A stretch of DNA of 8,426 bases from Collinsella sp. Lineage in GTDB: Bacteria; Actinomycetota; Coriobacteriia; Coriobacteriales; Coriobacteriaceae. Shown piece by piece: positions 1 to 4,818 of the stretch (position 1 is the first letter of the stretch; every line of letters starts with the position of its first letter). Under the pieces are notes generated by a model that worked only from the letters and a program-made list of their open reading frames with translations, had not been told where the DNA came from and ran no database searches. The translations under genes were made by a program, and so were the position numbers. Where the stretch lies: assembly GCA_031295725.1 (NCBI GenBank), contig JAUMNV010000021.1:1-8426 (forward strand), written 5' to 3'.

Positions 1-58
1 TCGAACCCTGGACCTTGGGATTAAGAGTCCCCTGCTCTACCAACTGAGCTAACGACCC
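1..58 (-). tRNA. tRNA-Lys (anticodon CTT), 3' end cut by window edge
   Basis: Reading the minus strand from 58 gives GGGTCGT (5' acceptor strand), a D-arm GCTCAGTTGGTAGAGC and an anticodon arm with loop CTCTTAA. The anticodon CTT (positions 25-23) reads Lys AAG codons. The T-arm CAGGGTTCGA then runs off the window. The GGGTCGTTAGCTCAGTTGG start is typical of bacterial tRNA-Lys. The last ~18 bases, including the 3' acceptor strand, lie outside the window. It sits 22 bases downstream of tRNA-His on the same strand, so the two are probably cotranscribed. Confidence 0.93.
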
Positions 59-80
59 GATATCAACACGAAGCAAGAAC

Positions 81-158
81 TGGGGTGGGTAAAGGGACTC
101 GAACCCTCGACCTACGGGACCACAACCCGTCGCTCTAGCCAACTGAGCTACACCCACC
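81..158 (-). tRNA. tRNA-His (anticodon GTG)
   Basis: The minus strand from 158 folds as a complete cloverleaf: acceptor GTGGGTG pairing with TACCCAC, D-arm GCTCAGTTGGCTAGAGC, anticodon loop TTGTGGT (GTG, His) and T-arm GAGGG-TTCGAGT-CCCTT. The 3' CCA is encoded (81-83 on the plus strand). The extra 5' G (position 158) can pair with discriminator C73 (position 84). This G-1:C73 pair is the hallmark identity element for histidyl-tRNA synthetase, and here G-1 is genome-encoded as is usual in bacteria. It is the first gene of a His-Lys tRNA unit. Confidence 0.97.
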
Positions 159-184
159 GTGTCCTGTGCGCTTCGCGCTCGACT

Positions 185-213
185 ATTATTGCAAGGAACG
201 CCACGCGATGCAA
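185..213 (-). promoter_or_regulatory. Promoter of the tRNA-His/tRNA-Lys unit
   Basis: On the minus strand there is a -35 TTGCAT (213-208), a 17-bp spacer and a -10 AATAAT (190-185) preceded by TGC, giving an extended -10. Transcription would begin near 178, about 20 bases before the tRNA-His 5' end. Just upstream (about 214-247) is a very A/T-rich patch, unusual for this GC-rich DNA. It contains the hairpin TTTTCAA(221-227)/TTGAAAA(233-239) and could act as an UP element, as is common for stable-RNA promoters. This is inferred from sequence pattern only. Confidence 0.65.
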
Positions 214-311
214 GCCCCAATTTTCAAGAATTTTGAAAAGAGTTTTTCGAGCGCGTTTCGAGCAATTCCCACCGGTTCCATAGGAGTAAACTTGCCCCAC
301 TGCAAATCCTC

Positions 312-318
312 GAAAGGA
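312..318 (+). promoter_or_regulatory. Ribosome binding site of the aminotransferase gene
   Basis: GAAAGGA lies five bases before the ATG at 324, which supports that start. Bases 309-315 (CTCGAAA) overlap it and are the reverse complement of TTTCGAG, which occurs twice upstream (245-251 and 256-262). Confidence 0.7.
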
Positions 319-323
319 CCGGC

Positions 324-1505
324 ATGAAAGAACTCTCCAACCGCACGGCAACATTTACCGATTCGGTCATCCGCCGCATGACACGCATCTCCAATAAGTA
401 CGATGCCGTCAATCTCTCGCAGGGCTTCCCCGACTTCGATCCTCCGGCGCAGCTGCTCAACAGCCTGAGCACCATCGCCGCCGACCCCAAGCCGCTCTAC
501 CACCAGTACTCCATTACCTGGGGCTCCCAGGCCATGCGCGAGGCGCTCGCCGCCAAACAGGAGCACTTTATGGGCATGCCGATCGACCCCAACCAGAACA
601 TCGTGGTCACCTGCGGCTCCACCGAGGCCATGATGGCCGCCATGATGACGGTTACGAACCCCGGAGACAAGGTCGTCATCTTCTCGCCGTTCTACGAGAA
701 CTACGGCGCTGACACCATTCTCTCGGGTGCCGAGCCCATCTATGTGCCGCTCAACCCGCCCACATTCGACTTTGACCGCGAGGCGCTCGAGGCTGCCTTC
801 CGCGACAGCGACCCCAAGGCCATCGTCCTGTGCAACCCTTCCAACCCCTGCGGCAAGGTCTTTACGCGCGAAGAGCTCACCTTTATCGCCGACCTGTGCA
901 AAAAGTACGACGCGTACTGCATCACCGACGAAGTCTACGAGCACATCGTCTACGCGCCCCATGAGCACGTCTACATGGCCACGCTGCCCGGCATGTTCGA
1001 GCGAACCATCAGCTGCAGCTCGCTGTCTAAGACGTACTCCATCACCGGCTGGCGTCTGGGCTACACCATCGCCCCGGCCCAGATCACCGAGCGCATCAAG
1101 AAGGTCCACGACTTTCTCACCGTGGGTGCCGCCGCCCCCCTGCAGGAAGCCGTTGTCACCGCCCTCAACTTCGACGACAGCTATTACGATGAGGTCCTTG
1201 ACCTCTACACCGCCAAACGCGACCTGTTCTGCCAGGGACTCGACAGCATCGGTCTTGAGCATAACGTGCCGCAGGGCGCCTATTACGTGATGATGGATAT
1301 CTCGGAGTTTGGCTATGACAGCGACCTCGAATTCTGCGAGGACCTCGCATCCAAGGTGGGCGTGGGCGCCGTGCCCGGCTCGAGCTTCTTCCGCGAGCCC
1401 GTCAACCATCTGATTCGTTTCCACTTTGCCAAGCGAGACGAGACGCTTAACGCGGCACTGGAGAACCTCAAGTCGCTACGTGATAAAATCAAGCCGCGCG
1501 GGTAA
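324..1505 (+). CDS. PLP-dependent aminotransferase (fold type I, class I/II; KAT/YbdL-like)
   Basis: This is a cytoplasmic transaminase of 393 residues, the usual length for the class. Visible landmarks are the substrate-side segment NLSQGFPDF (30-38), the phosphate-binding GSTEA (98-102), NPSNPCG (171-177, N174 near the PLP O3'), and TDEVYEHI (201-208, D202 pairing the pyridine nitrogen). Also present are the Schiff-base lysine K236 in SLSKTYSITGWRLGY and the carboxylate-binding R365 in LIRFHF. The pattern of NLSQGFPDF, DEVYEHI, SKTY.(I/M)TGW and KVH(D/Q)(F/Y)LT resembles kynurenine/glutamine-K transaminases and the methionine aminotransferase YbdL, so aromatic or sulfur amino acids are plausible substrates. 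Broad aspartate/aromatic activity cannot be excluded. The start is fixed by a good Shine-Dalgarno. The gene diverges from the tRNAs and is monocistronic, ending in a strong terminator. I could not assign a clear promoter; TAAACT (287-292) is a candidate -10 without a convincing -35. Confidence 0.93.
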   Translation: MKELSNRTATFTDSVIRRMTRISNKYDAVNLSQGFPDFDPPAQLLNSLSTIAADPKPLYHQYSITWGSQAMREALAAKQEHFMGMPIDPNQNIVVTCGSTEAMMAAMMTVTNPGDKVVIFSPFYENYGADTILSGAEPIYVPLNPPTFDFDREALEAAFRDSDPKAIVLCNPSNPCGKVFTREELTFIADLCKKYDAYCITDEVYEHIVYAPHEHVYMATLPGMFERTISCSSLSKTYSITGWRLGYTIAPAQITERIKKVHDFLTVGAAAPLQEAVVTALNFDDSYYDEVLDLYTAKRDLFCQGLDSIGLEHNVPQGAYYVMMDISEFGYDSDLEFCEDLASKVGVGAVPGSSFFREPVNHLIRFHFAKRDETLNAALENLKSLRDKIKPRG

Positions 1506-1530
1506 GGACGGCCCAGCAACTAAAGCAACC

Positions 1531-1573
1531 AAAGAAGCCTCGCACCGCCCGCCGCGTTGCGAGGCTTCTTTTT
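1531..1573 (+). terminator. Rho-independent terminator after the aminotransferase gene
   Basis: A 14-bp perfect stem (1531-1544 with 1558-1571, core AGAAGCCTCGCA/TGCGAGGCTTCT) encloses a 13-base loop and runs into a T tract at 1569-1573. It begins 26 bases after the stop codon. Confidence 0.9.
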
Positions 1574-1602
1574 ATAACGCTTTCTTAAATAGTTTAGAGC
1601 CC

Positions 1603-1608
1603 TATACT
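1603..1608 (+). promoter_or_regulatory. Candidate -10 of the ROK kinase gene
   Basis: TATACT (1603-1608) matches the -10 consensus at five of six positions and would start transcription near 1615, about 30 bases before the ATG. The -35 region (about 1580-1586, CTTTCTT) is weak. It follows directly after the upstream terminator, so the kinase gene very likely has its own promoter. Confidence 0.5.
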
Positions 1609-1644
1609 TTAGTCACGGAGCAACTCGTCCCAGAGAGGAATACT

Positions 1645-2535
1645 ATGGTAGAGCAGCAGCTTATCGGAGCGCTCGAGGCCGGCGGCACCAAGATGGTTTG
1701 CGCCACGGGATATGCAGACGGTACGGTCCTGGAGCGTGAGCAGATCGCGACCACGACCCCGCAGGAGACCGTTGAAGCCGTCAATGCATGGTTTGCCGAC
1801 AAGGGCATCACCGCGCTCGGAATCGGCGCCTTTGGCCCCACCGCGGTCAACCCCGCCTCACCCCAGTACGGCAAGATCCTGGAGACGCCCAAAACGGCAT
1901 GGCGCTACTTTGACCTGCTGGGCACTATCCAAAACGAGCTCAATATCCCCTGTGGCTACGACACCGACGTCAACGTCGCCTGCCTGGGCGAGGTCACCTT
2001 TGGTTGCGCCCAGGGCCTCACTGACGTTGTGTATCTGACCATCGGCACCGGCGTGGGCGCCGGCGTGCTCTCGGGCGGTAAGCTCGTGCACGGCATGATG
2101 CATCCCGAGGCTGGCCACATCCTGGTCACGCGCGACCCGCGCGACACCATCGGCGAGCATAGCGCCTGCCCCTTCCACGACAACTGCCTCGAGGGCCTCA
2201 TCGCCGGCCCCGGCGTTAAAAAGCGCTGGGATGGCAAGAGCGCCGGAGACATGGCCGATGACTCGGAGGCCATGGACCTGCTCGCCGGCTATCTGGCACA
2301 GGCGCTCATGACCTATACGCTGTGCTACGCGCCGCAAAAGATCATCATCGGTGGCGGCGTGGCCGACCACACCCCCATCGTGCCGCTCGCACGCAAGAAG
2401 TGCGCCGAGATGCTCAACGGCTATATCGTCACGCCCGAGGTCAACGACATCGATACCTATATTGTCAACAACAGCCTTGAGGGCAAGCAGGGCATTATGG
2501 GCTGCCTGGCCTTGGGCGCACAGGCGCTTCAGTAG
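1645..2535 (+). CDS. scrK: ROK-family sugar kinase, fructokinase type
   Basis: This is a 296-residue cytoplasmic kinase expected to phosphorylate a free hexose, most likely fructose to fructose-6-phosphate with ATP. Landmarks are the N-terminal phosphate loop EAGGTK (11-16), GAFGP (61-65), catalytic-base region GYDTDVN (104-110, D108), the ATP phosphate-2 loop TIGTGVGAG (132-140), and the ROK signature HPEAGHI (153-159). The zinc ligands H158, C175, H178 and C181 lie in HSACPFHDNC, and an adenosine motif GGGVA is at 236-240. The HxCxxHxxC arrangement and length fit the compact fructokinase branch (Bacillus YdhR/GmuE, ScrK) rather than glucokinases or NagC regulators, as there is no helix-turn-helix. 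The open frame extends upstream to 1426 inside the aminotransferase gene. The ATG at 1645 is chosen because AGAGAGGA sits five bases before it and a terminator and -10 lie between. Mannose or other hexoses remain possible substrates; no transport genes are adjacent. Confidence 0.9.
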   Translation: MVEQQLIGALEAGGTKMVCATGYADGTVLEREQIATTTPQETVEAVNAWFADKGITALGIGAFGPTAVNPASPQYGKILETPKTAWRYFDLLGTIQNELNIPCGYDTDVNVACLGEVTFGCAQGLTDVVYLTIGTGVGAGVLSGGKLVHGMMHPEAGHILVTRDPRDTIGEHSACPFHDNCLEGLIAGPGVKKRWDGKSAGDMADDSEAMDLLAGYLAQALMTYTLCYAPQKIIIGGGVADHTPIVPLARKKCAEMLNGYIVTPEVNDIDTYIVNNSLEGKQGIMGCLALGAQALQ

Positions 2536-2549
2536 CAGACGCACCCACA

Positions 2550-2600
2550 GGGCGTGGCGCGCCCGGCAAATCCGATCTACAGAACGACGCCACCACGCCC
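2550..2600. repeat. Spaced inverted repeat downstream of the ROK kinase gene
   Basis: GGGCGTGG (2550-2557) and CCACGCCC (2593-2600) are perfect 8-base inverted arms with a 35-base loop. There is no T tract, so it is not a terminator by itself. In the kinase mRNA it would form a 3'-UTR stem just before the real terminator hairpin. Confidence 0.4.
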
Positions 2601-2618
2601 CATATAAGCCCTCTAATA

Positions 2619-2663
2619 AAAAAGGCCGCCTAGGACCAAACATACGTCCTAGGCGGCCTTTTT
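2619..2663. terminator. Bidirectional terminator between convergent ROK kinase and VanZ genes
   Basis: A perfect 13-bp G/C-rich stem (2624-2636 with 2646-2658, core GGCCGCCTAGGAC) has a 9-base loop. It is flanked by an A run (2618-2623) on one side and a T run (2659-2663) on the other, so it can act on both strands. The TAG stop codon of the minus-strand VanZ gene (2651-2649) lies inside one arm of the stem. Confidence 0.92.
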
Positions 2664-3098
2664 GGCACATATGAGGGATTGTAGTAGATATCGGAGCACA
2701 ACGCCCGTTGCCGCTCCACAGTAGTCGATCATCACATCGGTGATCATGCCGGCGCGTCCCGGCACAAAGAGCTGAATCGTCTCGTCGATCGAAGGAATCA
2801 GCAGCAGGAACACCGCCGTGGGCAGCAGCACGTCAAAGGTGCGCCGGCCCTCAAAATCAAAGGCGTGCGTTGCCAAGATGCCGAGCACCATATACTCGGT
2901 AAAATGCGCGCACTTGCGAACAACAAAGTTGGTCACCCATTCATATGGAAGTCCCACGCCGTGCAGGAAACCGCGGATAGCTTCCATGACCGTCAGGCTC
3001 AGCGAGCCCGACCCCGAGCCGGGAACCAGCGAATTGCCCCAGATCAAGAGCGCCGTCAGGCAGGTTACAACCGCCCATTTTCGATTGATCTTAACCAT
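2649..3098 (-). CDS. VanZ-family membrane protein
   Basis: This small integral membrane protein of 149 residues has about four predicted hydrophobic segments, roughly at 7-21, 68-80, 88-104 and 122-140. The family signature is clear: RKCAHFTEY (61-69) in the first half, then DETIQLFVPGRAG (105-117) with D121 and D125 in the following helix. VanZ proteins include the teicoplanin-resistance accessory VanZ of Tn1546, but most chromosomal members have no known function, so resistance should not be assumed. The ATG is seven bases past the stop of the upstream gene (3106-4506). The nearest Shine-Dalgarno-like sequence, GGAGG, lies inside the last codons of that gene, 12 bases from the ATG. This is a long spacing that suggests translational coupling. 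The stop codon falls inside the shared bidirectional terminator. Confidence 0.88.
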   Translation of the reverse strand: MVKINRKWAVVTCLTALLIWGNSLVPGSGSGSLSLTVMEAIRGFLHGVGLPYEWVTNFVVRKCAHFTEYMVLGILATHAFDFEGRRTFDVLLPTAVFLLLIPSIDETIQLFVPGRAGMITDVMIDYCGAATGVVLRYLLQSLICAKKAA

Positions 3099-3105
3099 GC
3101 AGAAG

Positions 3106-4506
3106 TTATGCCTCCGCGCGGAGCGGCGCGAAGCTGGCGGTACCGCCCTCGATAACGCTCAGATAAGCACGGCCCGTACGCTTGGCGGTAGAGGACTGTA
3201 GGCGCTCGATCTCTTCCTCGAGGATCTGATTGACGCGCTCGTGACGACGATTTTCCATAATGCCGGCGGCAATAGCCTCGGCCCGCTCGATGCTCTCGCG
3301 CGAGATGCGGGCGGTATCCTCGGGGAACACAGCGCTGTGACGGCCGACATAGGCGGGGGCAGCAGGCTGAGGGGCAGCAACGGGAGCGGGCGCTACAACA
3401 GGAGCGGGCTCGTCAATCTCATCCAGAATCGCGGTGGCGGCGGCCCACATGTCCTCGTGGCCCGAGTAATCGGCCATGGGGACATCAACCTCGAGCGAGG
3501 CGTCCGGAAGGTCGCCGGTGTCGATGCGATCTTGGGCATCAATCGATGCGGTGATGGCTGCAGGCTCATCGAGATCATCGAGATCGATGTCCGCGGCACC
3601 GGAGATGATAGGCATGCTGGCGAGGTTTGCGTTGTACGGCGCAGCCTCAGCCGCCTGCTGCTGGGCAGGAGCGCCCCAAAGCGAGCTTTCGGCGGCACGG
3701 CGGGCGGCAACGGCTTCCTCGTCCGCGGCCATGGCTTCATCAACGTACGAATTGTCGGCAGAAGCGTTCGCGTCCGCCGAGGTAGCACTGTAGGCGTTAT
3801 TGGCTGCCGCGTTGGCGACGAGCGCCACGAAAGCCGCCGTGCTGCCCGCAGGGGCGGCCTGGGAGCCAGACACGGCGCGTGCCGCGGCGGCGATGTCGTC
3901 GCGATTGAAGGAGTCGGTCTGCCCGCCGTTGGTGAGCTCGTCGATGGCGACTTGATAGACGTCGCGCGAGTGTGCAGGGTCGCAGCTCACCGGCGAATCG
4001 TCGTCAAGCATACTGTCGATCATGGACCAAGCCTCGTCCTCGTCCATAGCATCTGCGGCTCGAGCGATGGTAGGGACACCATCATCGGCATGACGGCGCT
4101 GGAACGCACCAGTCAGGCCGGAAAGGAATGCCGAGGTAGACTGCTCCGCCTGAGCCTGAGAATCAGAAGCCGCAGCGTAAGGAGTCGCATCCTGCTGCTG
4201 AGCTGAAATCGAGGCGGTCTTGAACTCGCTTTGATGCTGATTGAGATTGGCGGCACCGCCCATGGCATCGGGCTGGAACAGACGCTCTTCACGCTGCGCA
4301 CGATACTCGGAGATACCCAGCGAGGCGGCATAGATGCCCACGCCCGCCACCGCGCCCACGGCGAAGGGAACCGCACCCGCCACGACCGTCTCGTTCACAG
4401 ACGAAAACGGCAGCGTCGCGGCATACATAACCACGGGAGCGGCAAGGCCGATCCCGCACGAAAGTCCGGCAAGGACTGCTCGTTGTGTTGCATCAGAAGA
4501 AGCCAT
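3106..4506 (-). CDS. Uncharacterised membrane-anchored, largely disordered acidic protein
   Basis: I do not recognise this family. The 466-residue product starts with two hydrophobic helices (about 10-32 and 41-64), which predicts a hairpin anchor in the membrane. A basic/charged juncture follows (ISEYRAQREERLF, 65-77), then some 320 residues of Ala-, Asp-, Gln- and Ser-rich low-complexity sequence. Two parts look more constrained. One is 144-195, with VPTIARA, EDEAWSMIDSML and DSPVSCDPAHSRDVY. The other is the C-terminal tail 386-466, with YVGRHSAVFPEDTARIS, a charged helix with IMENRRHERVNQILEEEIERLQ (about 417-437), then GRAYLSVIEGG. An acidic repeat-like pair, DIDLDDLDEP and ILDEIDEP, lies at 307-315 and 360-367. 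The ATG at 4506 is chosen over an in-frame TTG at 4533 because GGGGAG sits five bases before it. It has its own promoter and probably forms a two-gene unit with the VanZ gene. An envelope scaffolding role is only a guess. Confidence 0.85.
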   Translation of the reverse strand: MASSDATQRAVLAGLSCGIGLAAPVVMYAATLPFSSVNETVVAGAVPFAVGAVAGVGIYAASLGISEYRAQREERLFQPDAMGGAANLNQHQSEFKTASISAQQQDATPYAAASDSQAQAEQSTSAFLSGLTGAFQRRHADDGVPTIARAADAMDEDEAWSMIDSMLDDDSPVSCDPAHSRDVYQVAIDELTNGGQTDSFNRDDIAAAARAVSGSQAAPAGSTAAFVALVANAAANNAYSATSADANASADNSYVDEAMAADEEAVAARRAAESSLWGAPAQQQAAEAAPYNANLASMPIISGAADIDLDDLDEPAAITASIDAQDRIDTGDLPDASLEVDVPMADYSGHEDMWAAATAILDEIDEPAPVVAPAPVAAPQPAAPAYVGRHSAVFPEDTARISRESIERAEAIAAGIMENRRHERVNQILEEEIERLQSSTAKRTGRAYLSVIEGGTASFAPLRAEA

Positions 4507-4572
4507 GAGCTCTCCCCATCTTCCAGCACCCAAATCGCATCATTCAGTTGGCTGCGCGAGAGAAGATGAAGC

Positions 4573-4585
4573 GGGGCTATGCCCC
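4573..4585 (-). other. Short hairpin in the 5' leader of the membrane/disordered protein gene
   Basis: GGGGC-(3-base loop)-GCCCC forms a compact 5-bp G/C stem in the ~130-base leader, about 65 bases upstream of the start codon. There is no T tract after it, so it is not a terminator. The rest of the 312-base gap (4507-4818) holds the promoter and the rho terminator and no further gene. Confidence 0.4.
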
Positions 4586-4642
4586 AAAGCAACGGTATAT
4601 GGTTCGTTTCATCTGCGTTTTCCGTCGCGAAGCTTAAAAGCT

Positions 4643-4671
4643 ATTATGCGAAACCGCCCTGTCGATTGCAA
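4643..4671 (-). promoter_or_regulatory. Promoter of the membrane-protein/VanZ gene pair
   Basis: On the minus strand there is a -35 TTGCAA (4671-4666), exactly 17 bp of spacer and a -10 CATAAT (4648-4643), a near-consensus sigma70-type promoter. Transcription would start near 4636, leaving a leader of about 130 bases before the ATG at 4506. An inverted repeat AGCTT/AAGCT (4631-4642) covers the predicted start site and could be an operator or be incidental. Confidence 0.7.
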
Positions 4672-4750
4672 GCGACGATGTCGGATTGAAACGGGAAACC
4701 TGCTGCTTGCCAGTCTTATGGTCAAAAATAAGTGCGGAGCGGCGATATGG

Positions 4751-4781
4751 AAAAGGGCCGAGGCGCAAGCCCCGACCCTTT
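4751..4781 (-). terminator. Rho-independent terminator of rho
   Basis: On the minus strand AAAGGGTCGGGGC and GCCTCGGCCCTTT form a 13-bp stem with two G-T wobbles and a TTGC loop. It runs into TTTT (4754-4751), about 38 bases beyond the rho stop codon. The gene for a termination factor thus ends in an intrinsic terminator. Confidence 0.85.
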
Positions 4782-4818
4782 ATCGCATTGATGGCTATCG
4801 CTGCGTGTGGATGACAAC

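Noticed and set aside
186..1424. 412-codon minus-strand open frame opposite the aminotransferase
   Set aside because: It is a shadow of the plus-strand aminotransferase, which has all the catalytic motifs, a Shine-Dalgarno and a terminator. The antisense product is low in recognisable features and runs into the tRNA promoter.
1426..1644. 73-codon upstream extension of the ROK kinase frame
   Set aside because: It overlaps the aminotransferase 3' end and spans a strong terminator and a -10. The ATG at 1645 has a good ribosome binding site and starts directly at the conserved ROK N-terminus.
2556..2563. GGCGCGCC perfect palindrome
   Set aside because: An 8-base GC palindrome is expected by chance in DNA of this composition and has no supporting context.
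1858..2670. 270-codon minus-strand frame opposite the ROK kinase
   Set aside because: It is an antisense shadow crossing the bidirectional terminator. The plus strand carries a complete ROK kinase.
3106..3800. Reading VanZ plus its neighbour as a glycopeptide-resistance cluster
   Set aside because: There is no vanHAX, VanRS or other resistance gene. VanZ-family proteins are widespread on chromosomes without a resistance role.
4507..4533. TTG start nine codons upstream for the membrane/disordered protein
   Set aside because: The ATG at 4506 has GGGGAG at ideal spacing, while the TTG has no comparable site. The extension would itself encode the ribosome binding site.
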